59,389 nucleotides of DNA, taken from positions 1 to 59,389 of the forward strand of contig CAAGJO010000002.1 in NCBI GenBank assembly GCA_900770285.1, read 5' to 3'. Position numbers and translations under genes: made by a program. The notes below the pieces were generated by a model. The model had not been told where the DNA came from and searched no databases. It saw only the letters and a program-made list of their open reading frames with translations. This DNA is from Oscillospiraceae bacterium. Its GTDB lineage: Bacteria; Bacillota; Clostridia; Oscillospirales; Ruminococcaceae. Shown one piece after another: positions 1 to 6,711 of this stretch (the first letter of the stretch is position 1; every line of letters starts with the position of its first letter).

Positions 1-1
1 A

Positions 2-169
2 AACAGCAATTGGCAGCATTTAGCGTCGGGCAACGTAACATGCACCAACGGAAAGGCAACAATTACACTTACATCTGAAACTGCACAATATGTAAACAAT
101 GCTTCAGGATATATCCTCATGGGTACGCCCGGATTGGTTCTTAATAAGATTACATTGACTTCAAAGTAA
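2..169 (+). CDS. C-terminal fragment of an unidentified, probably secreted protein
   Basis: An open frame enters from the left edge and stops at TAA 167-169, giving the last 55 residues (NSNWQHLASG... to ...KITLTSK). The fragment is rich in Thr, Ser, Asn and Gly with alternating hydrophobics (TNGKATITLTSETAQYV), which looks like the last strands of a beta-sandwich such as a carbohydrate-binding or Ig-like module of an exported protein. No catalytic motif is visible, so the function cannot be named. A strong terminator follows at 214-247, supporting this as a real gene end. The start lies outside the window. Confidence 0.55.
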   Translation, partial: NSNWQHLASGNVTCTNGKATITLTSETAQYVNNASGYILMGTPGLVLNKITLTSK

Positions 170-213
170 ATTATCACAAAGCAATTTTATTGACTGATAA
201 AGCCATTAAAAAT

Positions 214-256
214 GAGTCTGACACTGATTTTATGCGGTGTCAGACTCAATCTTTTT
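214..256 (+). terminator. Rho-independent terminator of the left-edge gene
   Basis: A perfect 11-bp inverted repeat GAGTCTGACAC / GTGTCAGACTC (214-224 and 237-247) with a 12-nt loop is followed by AATCTTTTTAG. It sits 45 bases after the stop of the left-edge gene. Confidence 0.85.
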
Positions 257-311
257 AGAAAGTAAAAGATATAGCTTATTTTTACTTTTTTGCAAGTGTA
301 TTAATTATAAT

Positions 312-343
312 AAAAAGCGTTCCTACTCTTTTGCAGGAACGCT
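312..343 (-). terminator. Rho-independent terminator of the alcohol dehydrogenase gene
   Basis: The arms AGCGTTCCT (316-324) and AGGAACGCT (335-343) form a 9-bp stem. On the minus strand the stem runs into TTTTTATTA, so it terminates leftward transcription just past the dehydrogenase stop at 360. Confidence 0.8.
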
Positions 344-359
344 GATGATTTATGTTAAA

Positions 360-1577
360 TTAGAAATCAACTTCTGTGTCATAGTAACAGCACTTAAGTA
401 ATTTTTCCATTTCTTCCTGTGAAGGCTGACGTGGGTTAGAACCGGTGCAGGCATCACCAATTGCATTCTTAGCAATTTCAGGAAGTCTTTCGAGGAATAC
501 TTCTTCGGGAACAAATCCTTCTTCTGTTGGATAGCTGTCCTTACCGTAATTCTTGATACAGTGCGGAATATTAAGCTTATCGTTCATGCCTCTTACATAC
601 TTGATAAGAAGAGCGACTTTTTCATCATCATTTGCTCCGCCAAGATGCATATAATCAGCAATTACGCCGTAACGCTTTTTAGCTGTCTCATCTTTAGCAT
701 TAAAAGCAATAACTTTTGGAAGGTACATAGCATTAGCTGCGCCATGGATAATATGAGCACCATAATCAGCAAAAGCAGCACCTGTTTTGTGAGCCATAGA
801 GTGAACAATACCAAGCAAAGCATTGGAGAATGCCATTCCGGCAAGACACTGAGCATCATGCATTCTGTCTCTTGCTTCCATATCGCCGTTGTAAGAATCA
901 ACCAAATCACTCTGAATCATTTCAATTGCGTGAATTGCAAGAGGATCTGTATAAGCACAGTTAGCTGTTGAAACATATGCTTCAATAGCGTGTGTAAGTG
1001 CATCCATACCTGTGTGAGCTGTGAGCTTCTGAGGCATTGTTTCTGCAAGTTCAGGATCTACGATAGCAACGTCAGGAGTAATCTCAAAGTCAGCAATAGG
1101 ATATTTAATACCCTTGTCATAATCTGTGATAATTGAAAAAGCAGTTACTTCTGTAGCTGTACCGGATGTAGAGGAAATTGCACAGAAATGTGCTTTCTTT
1201 CTTAATTTAGGAATACCGAACACCTTGCACATATCTTCAAATGTACAATCAGGATATTCATATTTGATCCACATAGCCTTAGCAGCATCGATAGGTGAAC
1301 CGCCGCCCATTGCGATAATCCAATCAGGTTCAAATTCCTGCATTACTGCAGCACCCTTCATTACAGTAGTAACAGATGGATCAGGTTCAACGCCTTCGAG
1401 AAGCTTAACTTCCATTCCTGCTTCTTTCAGATAATCTTCAGCTTTCTGTAAAAAGCCATTTCTCTTCATTGAACCTCCGCCAACAACAATAATAGCTTTT
1501 TTACCTTCCAATGTTTTAAGGTTTTCCAAAGCTCCTTTTCCGTGATACAAATCTCTAGGCAATGTAAATCTAGCCAT
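360..1577 (-). CDS. Iron-containing alcohol dehydrogenase
   Basis: A 405-residue group III (Fe-type) alcohol dehydrogenase, expected to reduce aldehydes to alcohols with NAD(P)H during fermentation in the cytoplasm. The N-terminal Rossmann-like part carries GGGSPIDAAK (residues 91-100) for nucleotide binding. The helical C-terminal half carries the metal site: D192 and H196 in HTGMDALTHAIEAYV, H259 in IVHSMAH and H278 in HIIHGAANA, matching the Asp/His/His/His set of lactaldehyde reductase FucO by alignment from memory. Length is close to the family norm (380-400). A clear SD (TTAGGAGGT) lies 8 bases before the ATG. The gene stands alone between its own promoter region and terminator. Substrate (ethanol, butanol, propanediol) cannot be told from sequence. 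Confidence 0.93.
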   Translation of the reverse strand: MARFTLPRDLYHGKGALENLKTLEGKKAIIVVGGGSMKRNGFLQKAEDYLKEAGMEVKLLEGVEPDPSVTTVMKGAAVMQEFEPDWIIAMGGGSPIDAAKAMWIKYEYPDCTFEDMCKVFGIPKLRKKAHFCAISSTSGTATEVTAFSIITDYDKGIKYPIADFEITPDVAIVDPELAETMPQKLTAHTGMDALTHAIEAYVSTANCAYTDPLAIHAIEMIQSDLVDSYNGDMEARDRMHDAQCLAGMAFSNALLGIVHSMAHKTGAAFADYGAHIIHGAANAMYLPKVIAFNAKDETAKKRYGVIADYMHLGGANDDEKVALLIKYVRGMNDKLNIPHCIKNYGKDSYPTEEGFVPEEVFLERLPEIAKNAIGDACTGSNPRQPSQEEMEKLLKCCYYDTEVDF

Positions 1578-1619
1578 TTCAAAGACCTCCTAAATAATAT
1601 GTAAAATCATACTTTAATG

Positions 1620-1647
1620 GTTTGTTGAATTTGTATATTTATCAAAC
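1620..1647. promoter_or_regulatory. Imperfect inverted repeat upstream of the alcohol dehydrogenase
   Basis: Two 11-base arms, GTTTGTTGAAT (1620-1630) and ATTTATCAAAC (1637-1647), match at 9 of 11 positions with a 6-base centre. The repeat lies between a possible -10 (1664-1669) and the gene start, where a repressor would act. The arms resemble TTGTTAA-type redox operators, but the spacing is not that of the classical Rex site, so the regulator is unknown. Confidence 0.35.
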
Positions 1648-1663
1648 TTCACCATTAACTATA

Positions 1664-1692
1664 ATTATATAAAATGACTATGTATATTTAAT
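1664..1692 (-). promoter_or_regulatory. Weak candidate promoter for the alcohol dehydrogenase
   Basis: On the minus strand a perfect -10 TATAAT (1664-1669) lies 17 bases after a poor -35, ATTAAA (1687-1692). The -35 deviates strongly from consensus, so this is only a candidate. Confidence 0.3.
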
Positions 1693-1779
1693 GCATTAAA
1701 TATTAACTGTTTATTAATTATAAAAAATCAAGAAAATTTGCAATAAAAATGTTAAAATATTTTAATAACATTACTTATT

Positions 1780-2277
1780 TCAAAACATATTATCTAATAG
1801 CCATTTGCCTGTTTTTGTTTTGAAAACTTGTTTTTTTATCTTTTGTATTGTGTTATTATCGGAAGAAAATAAGTTATCTTCATATGCATTTACCAAAAAA
1901 TCCGCCTCAATTAAAATCTGATAATCTATACCGTCAACAGTATTATATGTATGATGATGACCGATAAGATAGCATACTCTTTCTGTAAATTTATCATCAT
2001 AGCAGTCAAGTTCATTCAGCAGTTGTTTTGCATATTCAGGTCCTTGTTCTTCTTGGTGTGTTCCATTGCAGTCTCCGTATTTTTCTTCGCTTGGGTGTAT
2101 TCCTATGTCGTGAAGTATGGCGGCAACTTCCAGAATTTCAGCTGTATTTTCGTCTAGATTTTCTCCTGAGGCTATCAAGCGGACAAATTCATAAACCTTT
2201 AAAAAATGTTGAATCCTTTTTGGATCACCCCTGTCAAATTCAATCATTTTAAATAAAACTCGTTCTTTGTTGTTCAT
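1780..2277 (-). CDS. HD-domain metal-dependent phosphohydrolase
   Basis: A 165-residue small HD-superfamily protein. The motifs are a helix with VYEFVRLI near residue 29, the HD doublet in AAILHDIGIHPSEEKYG (H57-D58), GHHHTY near residue 106 and IEADFLVNAYEDN with the closing Asp near 125. This is the metal-binding order H...HD...H...D seen in HD phosphohydrolases that act on nucleotides or small phosphate esters. The substrate is not predictable. The ATG at 2277 follows GAGGTG by 8 bases. A consensus-like promoter lies upstream (2311-2339). The gene is monocistronic and has no obvious functional link to its neighbours. Confidence 0.8.
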   Translation of the reverse strand: MNNKERVLFKMIEFDRGDPKRIQHFLKVYEFVRLIASGENLDENTAEILEVAAILHDIGIHPSEEKYGDCNGTHQEEQGPEYAKQLLNELDCYDDKFTERVCYLIGHHHTYNTVDGIDYQILIEADFLVNAYEDNLFSSDNNTIQKIKKQVFKTKTGKWLLDNMF

Positions 2278-2310
2278 ATTTATGCACCTCGCAATATATA
2301 ATACAATATA

Positions 2311-2339
2311 ATTATAATACTATGTATTATTAATATCAA
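2311..2339 (-). promoter_or_regulatory. Promoter of the HD-domain gene
   Basis: On the minus strand a -35 TTGATA (2334-2339), 17-base spacer and -10 TATAAT (2311-2316) form a good sigma-A promoter about 35 bases upstream of the HD-domain gene start. Confidence 0.6.
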
Positions 2340-2381
2340 GATAATAGGTAAAAAATATTTAGCACTAAATTTGTGTATCTG

Positions 2382-2408
2382 CTAGCACTCTTATTGTTAG
2401 AGTGCTAA
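2382..2408 (+). promoter_or_regulatory. CIRCE operator (HrcA binding site)
   Basis: TAGCACTC (2383-2390), 9 bases, then GAGTGCTA (2400-2407), flanked by C and A. This is a perfect-armed match to the CIRCE consensus (TTAGCACTC-N9-GAGTGCTAA) bound by the heat-shock repressor HrcA. It lies 157 bases upstream of the Hsp20 gene. A possible promoter overlaps it: -35 TTGTTA (2394-2399) in the CIRCE centre and -10 TACTAT (2418-2423), spacer 18. Confidence 0.92.
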
Positions 2409-2564
2409 TTTTCATCTTACTATCACACAAAACACATAAAGTCAACATAAATAAGCTATATCATATAGACAATGAAAGAAAGGAAATGACACCAATGGAA
2501 AAGATAAAATAGAATCCATTGAAATTAAAACAAAAACAAAGAACAATTTTCAGGAGGAATTTTT

Positions 2565-2984
2565 ATGTACGGTATGACACCATTTGAAAAGACAACTTTT
2601 AACTTGTTTAACGCATTCCATGATTTTGAAAACGACTTTTTAAATGAGCCTTCAGTTTCAAGCTGTAAAACAGATATAAAAGAGGAAGACGACAAGTATG
2701 TTCTGGAAGCTGAACTTCCCGGTTTTCAAAAGAGCGAGATCAAGTTAGATTTAGACGGAGATAATCTTATTATTACTGCTGAGCATAGCGAAAGTAATGA
2801 TGAAAAAGATAATAATAAATATATTCGTCGTGAACGTACTTATACTTCCTATAAGCGCAGCTTTGACGTAAGCTCAATTGATACAAACAGAATTGACGCT
2901 GAATATAAAAACGGCATTCTTGTTTTAAACTTGCCAAAAAAACAGCCTGATGCACCAGTTACCAGACGTCTTGAAATAAGATAA
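2565..2984 (+). CDS. hsp20: Small heat-shock protein Hsp20 (alpha-crystallin domain)
   Basis: A 139-residue ATP-independent holdase chaperone that binds unfolding proteins in the cytoplasm. After an N-terminal arm (residues 1-36, MTPFEKTTFNLFNAFHDFE) comes an alpha-crystallin domain: DIKEEDDKYVLEAELPGFQKSEIKLDLDGDNLIITAEHSE (40-80), the YIRRERTYTSYKRSFDV region (about 87-102), then AEYKNGILVLNLPKK with the A-x-x-x-n-G-v-L motif, and a C-terminal tail ending LEIR. SD CAGGAGGAA is 6-7 bases from the ATG. The upstream CIRCE indicates heat induction through HrcA. It is not next to groES-groEL or dnaK here. Confidence 0.95.
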   Translation: MYGMTPFEKTTFNLFNAFHDFENDFLNEPSVSSCKTDIKEEDDKYVLEAELPGFQKSEIKLDLDGDNLIITAEHSESNDEKDNNKYIRRERTYTSYKRSFDVSSIDTNRIDAEYKNGILVLNLPKKQPDAPVTRRLEIR

Positions 2985-3120
2985 TGTGTAGAAAAAATAT
3001 CCGGTCACATTTTGTACTGACCACAAAGACAAACATTTTAAAAGAAATTTACGCAAAGCGGCTATGAAAAAGTTCTGGTCGCTTTGTTATGCAGCATTGA
3101 GACTGTATTAAAAGGGGAAA

Positions 3121-3158
3121 ACAAACGCATCAAGCCTGAGCCTGATGCGTTTGTTGTT
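3121..3158. terminator. Bidirectional terminator between hsp20 and udp
   Basis: A perfect 12-bp stem ACAAACGCATCA / TGATGCGTTTGT (3121-3132, 3143-3154) with a 10-base loop lies between the convergent hsp20 and udp genes. T-rich sequence follows on both strands (TTGTTAT rightward, GTTTTC leftward). Confidence 0.75.
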
Positions 3159-3179
3159 ATACCCCACTCAATGTAATCC

Positions 3180-3983
3180 TCAAGTTCTGCAAGAAAGTGT
3201 TTTGTCTTTCTTTATTAAAATATCGATAGCACTAACTGCGCATTTTATTGCTCTTGTGGTATCATTTATAATATTGTGCTCGTTTCCTTGCCGTGAGCGT
3301 TCAGCATTCCAGAGTGACATAAGTACAGCTCCGCATCTAACGTGTCTTGCTATGCCTACAGAAAAAATTGATGCACATTCCATTTCAGATGCTAAACAGC
3401 CGCATTTTAAATAGCTGTTCCAGCGTTCATTAATGTTGTTTCCTACTGGTGAATTGTCTGGTTCAACTTCACCGTAAAAACTATCTTTTGAATGAACAAC
3501 ACCAATATGGAATTTGTTGCCGATAGTATTGTCAGAAAGTTTTTCAGCTGCTTCTTTTAATGCGGTAACAACTTCAAAATCAGCAACAGCCGGATATCCT
3601 TGTGGAAGGTATTCATAAGATGTTCCTTCTGCTCGGACAGCAGAATTAGCAATAATTAAGTCACCGCCGTAGGCTTTTAGATCAACACCACCGCATGTTC
3701 CGATTCTTATAAAAGTATCAGCTCCGCATTTGACCAGTTCTTCAACAGCTATGGCTGCTGACGGTCCGCCAATGCCGGTAGAGCATACAGTAACTTTTTC
3801 TCCGCTTAAATAACCTGTGTATACGTTGTATTCACGGTTGTCAGCAATTTGGACAGCATTGTCAAGATATGCAGCAATTTTAGGTACACGTTTTGGATCT
3901 CCGGGTAGAATTACATAACGTCCGATTTCATCGTGCTTTGCTTGAATGTGAAATTGTCGTTCACCGTCAATTAAGCTTGCCAT
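3180..3983 (-). CDS. udp: Uridine phosphorylase
   Basis: A 267-residue nucleoside phosphorylase I-family enzyme that cleaves uridine with phosphate to uracil and ribose-1-phosphate (pyrimidine salvage). Signatures: YVILPGDPKRVPKIA (phosphate-binding GDP loop), VCSTGIGGPSAAIAVEEL, FIRIGTCGG, SAVRAEGTSYEYLPQGYPAVADFEV and the ribose/base motif CLASEMECASIFSVG. The match to E. coli Udp is close over the whole length. The start is set at ATG 3983: a GTG nine bases upstream is part of the SD GAGGTG itself. Only 15 bases separate it from the nadC stop, so it is the last gene of the nadB-nadC-udp operon. Confidence 0.9.
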   Translation of the reverse strand: MASLIDGERQFHIQAKHDEIGRYVILPGDPKRVPKIAAYLDNAVQIADNREYNVYTGYLSGEKVTVCSTGIGGPSAAIAVEELVKCGADTFIRIGTCGGVDLKAYGGDLIIANSAVRAEGTSYEYLPQGYPAVADFEVVTALKEAAEKLSDNTIGNKFHIGVVHSKDSFYGEVEPDNSPVGNNINERWNSYLKCGCLASEMECASIFSVGIARHVRCGAVLMSLWNAERSRQGNEHNIINDTTRAIKCAVSAIDILIKKDKTLSCRT

Positions 3984-3998
3984 AAAACCCACCTCGCA

Positions 3999-4838
3999 TT
4001 ATTTTTCCATTTTCATTGAAATATCAAAAGCCTTAACTGAGTGTGTTAAAGCTCCCGATGATATAATATCAACACCTGTTTCGGCAATTGCCCTTATTCT
4101 TTCGGGAGTAACATTTCCTGATGCTTCAAGCTTTGCTCTTCCGTTTGTAATTTCAACAGCCTTTTTCATGTCTTCACAGCTCATATTGTCCAGCATAATA
4201 ATTTCAACGCCTAGACCAAGGGCTTCATTAAGTTCCTCAAGATTTTCAACCTCTACCTCTATTTTTACAGTGTGTCCCATTTTTTCACGAAGAGCGTTTA
4301 CAGCTCCTGTCATGCTGCCGTAAGCGTCAAGATGTGTGTCTTTTAGCATTGCGCAGTCAGAAAGGTTGTATCTGTGATTTTTGCCGCCTCCAACAGTAAC
4401 TGCATATTTTTGCAGTACACGAAGTCCGGGAAGTGTCTTTCTGGTATCGGCAATAGACGCTTTTGTGCCTTTTACAAGTTCAACGCATTTGTTTGTAGCA
4501 GTGGCAACACCTGACATGTGCTGAACGAGATTTAAAGCTGTCCGCTCGCCTTTCAGCAAAGCTCTTGTTGAACCTGTAATTTCGGCGATTATATCTCCTT
4601 TTTTGACTTTTTCGCCGTCATTTATATAGATTTTATATTTAACACTGCTGTCCAGAAGTTCAAAAACTCTCATAGCAACATTAATTCCGCATAGAACTCC
4701 TTCATCTTTGGAAACATATTTAGCAGTTGAAACTGCATTTTCGTCAACAAGATAATCGGTAGTTACGTCGATGTAGTTTATGTCTTCTAAAAGTGCTGTT
4801 TTAATGATATCATCAATTTGAAATTGCATTAATTTCAT
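3999..4838 (-). CDS. nadC: Nicotinate-nucleotide pyrophosphorylase (quinolinate phosphoribosyltransferase)
   Basis: A 279-residue enzyme converting quinolinate and PRPP to nicotinate mononucleotide, CO2 and PPi, the third step of de novo NAD synthesis. Seen: GERTALNLVQHMSGVAT (PRPP/quinolinate binding), ADTRKTLPGLRVLQKYAVTVGGGKNHRYNLSD (active-site Arg/Lys/His), MLKDTH, VEVEVENLEEL, IMLDNM and LEASGNV, all family hallmarks in the expected order. Length is typical. The ATG follows AGAGGA with good spacing, and the gene begins 3 bases after the nadB stop. Confidence 0.97.
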   Translation of the reverse strand: MKLMQFQIDDIIKTALLEDINYIDVTTDYLVDENAVSTAKYVSKDEGVLCGINVAMRVFELLDSSVKYKIYINDGEKVKKGDIIAEITGSTRALLKGERTALNLVQHMSGVATATNKCVELVKGTKASIADTRKTLPGLRVLQKYAVTVGGGKNHRYNLSDCAMLKDTHLDAYGSMTGAVNALREKMGHTVKIEVEVENLEELNEALGLGVEIIMLDNMSCEDMKKAVEITNGRAKLEASGNVTPERIRAIAETGVDIISSGALTHSVKAFDISMKMEK

Positions 4839-4841
4839 AAT

Positions 4842-6341
4842 TCATGTCCTCTCTGTTAGTTGTTTCTTTTTCTTCTTTTCGGCAATATCAATTTTTGCCT
4901 GTGTTAAAACAATATATGCTACGGTTGCGAGTGATTTTGCCTCTACATAGTCTCTGTCCAACTTGTATCTGCCGTTTTCAAGCTGCTGCTTGATCTCGCT
5001 TATTCGTTTAATTGCTGACGGGATATTTTCTTCATTTGGAATAACAAAATATGTATTCTGCATAATTTTGCGTATTTCTGTTCTTATTCCTGAAGGAATA
5101 TGCGGTGCGTCGGCATTAATATCAAATCCATCGTATTCTTTGAAATCATTCTTGTTTGTCTTGGCTTTTGCATTAATGTCGCCTGCTGCACGTCTTGAAA
5201 AAACCAAAGCTTCTAACAAACTGTTGCTTGCAAGTCGGTTGTTGCCGTGAACACCTGTGTGAGAACATTCGCCGCAGGCATAAAGACCTTCTATGTTAGT
5301 CTGTGCAAGAACATTTACGTTTATGCCGCCCATTAAGTAGTGATGACACGGATATACTGGTATTAAATCCTTTGTCATGTCGTATCCTGCTTCAAGCAAA
5401 TTCTTGTTTATGTTAGGAAAGCGCTGACGTACTTTGTCAGGATTTTTGTGTGTGATATCAAGGTAAAATTTATCTGAACCTGTTTTGCGTGATTCATAAA
5501 TAATAGAGTGAGAAACCACATCTCTTGGTGCAAGCTCAAGACGCTTGTCATATTTATGCATAAAACGTTCGCCGTTGCAGTTTTTAAGATAAGCACCCTC
5601 TCCCCGGACAGATTCAGAAATCAAAAAGCATTCACGAGTATGTTTGTTATTGAAAGCTGTTGGGTGGAATTGGATATAGTCAAGATGTTTTATTTCCGCA
5701 CCCATGTTGTATGCAAGTGCGATTCCGTCACCGGTTGCAATGGCTGAATTTGTTGTATATTCATAAACTCTGCCAATGCCTCCAGTTGCAAATATTGCAT
5801 AGTGAGAATTGCAAACGGTGTATTTGTCATCTTTTGAAATAAGGAATGAGAAACCTGTTTCAGTCTTTTTAGCATTGCAAAGGAAAGCATTTTCCCATAT
5901 TTCAACATTAGGCAGCTTTTTAACATTTTCCAGAAGAGTAGTTTCTATTTCATATCCTGTTGTATCTTTGTGGTGGAAAATGCGGTGCATGCTGTGTCCG
6001 CCTTCGAGAGTTCTGTGATAGTCGCCGTTGGGCAGCTTATCAAAATCAACTCCCAGATCTATAATACGCTGTATATCAATTTTTGCTTCATTTACAAGAA
6101 TATCTGTTGACAATGGATTGTTTTCAAAGCCGCCTGCAACAAAAGTGTCATGCTTGTGATATTCTACAGAATCATCAGGATTTTTATAAACTCCTGCAAT
6201 TCCGCCTTGTGCCAATGACGAATTGCAAAGCGTAAGTTCACGTTTGGAAAGTACGAGGACATTTAAATCAGATGATAAATTAATAGCACCGTAAAGTCCT
6301 GCAATTCCACAGCCTGCAATTATAACGTCAAAATTTTTCAT
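4842..6341 (-). CDS. nadB: L-aspartate oxidase
   Basis: A 499-residue FAD enzyme oxidising L-aspartate to iminoaspartate, first step of de novo NAD synthesis. The N-terminal Rossmann motif is DVIIAGCGIAGLYGAINL (residues 5-22). SSLAQGGIAGV, EGGHSMHRIFHHKDTTG, HPTAF with ESVRGEGAYLKN, and CGECSHTGVHGNNRLASNSLLEALV are succinate-dehydrogenase/NadB family motifs. The start ATG overlaps the stop of a 13-codon leader frame (ATGA), and nadB's own SD is weak (CGGGG). nadC follows by 3 bases. nadA (quinolinate synthase, the second step) is not in this operon. Confidence 0.96.
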   Translation of the reverse strand: MKNFDVIIAGCGIAGLYGAINLSSDLNVLVLSKRELTLCNSSLAQGGIAGVYKNPDDSVEYHKHDTFVAGGFENNPLSTDILVNEAKIDIQRIIDLGVDFDKLPNGDYHRTLEGGHSMHRIFHHKDTTGYEIETTLLENVKKLPNVEIWENAFLCNAKKTETGFSFLISKDDKYTVCNSHYAIFATGGIGRVYEYTTNSAIATGDGIALAYNMGAEIKHLDYIQFHPTAFNNKHTRECFLISESVRGEGAYLKNCNGERFMHKYDKRLELAPRDVVSHSIIYESRKTGSDKFYLDITHKNPDKVRQRFPNINKNLLEAGYDMTKDLIPVYPCHHYLMGGINVNVLAQTNIEGLYACGECSHTGVHGNNRLASNSLLEALVFSRRAAGDINAKAKTNKNDFKEYDGFDINADAPHIPSGIRTEIRKIMQNTYFVIPNEENIPSAIKRISEIKQQLENGRYKLDRDYVEAKSLATVAYIVLTQAKIDIAEKKKKKQLTERT

Positions 6342-6379
6342 AATGTGTTATGCCCCGATAATTGTATTAATAAGAGCAT
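6338..6379 (-). CDS. Candidate 13-residue leader peptide upstream of nadB
   Basis: A minus-strand frame of 13 codons (MLLLIQLSGHNTL) starts at ATG 6379, preceded by a strong SD-like AAAGGAGG, and stops at TGA 6340-6338, overlapping the nadB ATG as ATGA. The spacing from GGAGG to ATG is short (2 bases; 5 from AAAGG), so initiation is plausible but not ideal. If translated, termination would deliver ribosomes to the weakly initiated nadB by coupling. It may instead be a chance frame; no homologue is known to me. Confidence 0.35.
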   Translation of the reverse strand: MLLLIQLSGHNTL

Positions 6380-6393
6380 ATCCTCCTTTCGGT

Positions 6394-6412
6394 GCTTTAC
6401 ATAATGTAAAGC
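6394..6412. promoter_or_regulatory. Perfect palindrome in the nadB leader, candidate operator
   Basis: GCTTTACATAATGTAAAGC has perfect 9-base arms around a single A. It lies about 45 bases downstream of the nadB -10 and 15 bases before the leader ATG, so it is transcribed. Either a repressor of NAD synthesis or an RNA hairpin next to the SD could use it. I could not match it securely to NiaR, NadQ or NrtR sites. Confidence 0.5.
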
Positions 6413-6460
6413 TTACGAATTGAAAAAGTGATATTGAATATCATGTTTTTATTCCATTAT

Positions 6461-6489
6461 ATTATATCATATACTGTATATTATTTCAA
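6461..6489 (-). promoter_or_regulatory. Promoter of the nadB-nadC-udp operon
   Basis: Minus-strand -35 TTGAAA (6484-6489), 17-base spacer, -10 TATAAT (6461-6466). This places the transcript start near 6455 and leaves a leader of about 115 bases containing the palindrome. Confidence 0.7.
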
Positions 6490-6548
6490 CCAGAAAACAC
6501 TTTGTTCAGCTTTTTTATGAAATTAATTCAGAAAATGAGCAATTTCCA

Positions 6549-6577
6549 TTGAAATTTGTAAAAGACTATGATATAAT
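6549..6577 (+). promoter_or_regulatory. Promoter of the alpha-galactosidase gene
   Basis: -35 TTGAAA (6549-6554), 17-base spacer, -10 TATAAT (6572-6577). The untranslated leader is about 128 bases. Confidence 0.65.
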
Positions 6578-6711
6578 AAATAAGTCCGTTTGGATAATTT
6601 GAAAATTCTATTAAGTAAAGAAATAATTTTTTTCTTTACACATATAGAAAATCAGTACGGTTTATGTCAGTATAATGAATTATTTTTTTGTAATATGAAA
6701 GGAGTGCATTT

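Larger units (their letters stand above)
6342..6711. other. Divergent intergenic region nadB / alpha-galactosidase
   Basis: This 370-base AT-rich stretch holds divergent promoters: one leftward for nadB (6461-6489) and one rightward for the galactosidase (6549-6577). It also holds the palindrome 6394-6412 and the candidate nadB leader frame. No further protein-coding gene is convincing in the rest; a 62-codon rightward frame at 6590-6778 overlaps the galactosidase start and has no SD. Confidence 0.7.

Noticed and set aside
561..971. Rightward 136-codon frame inside the alcohol dehydrogenase gene
   Set aside because: Antisense shadow of a conserved enzyme, without SD or promoter.
1620..1647. 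Classical Rex-binding site before the alcohol dehydrogenase
   Set aside because: Half-sites resemble TTGTTAA, but the distance between them is larger than in Rex sites and two positions mismatch, so it is reported only as an unassigned inverted repeat.
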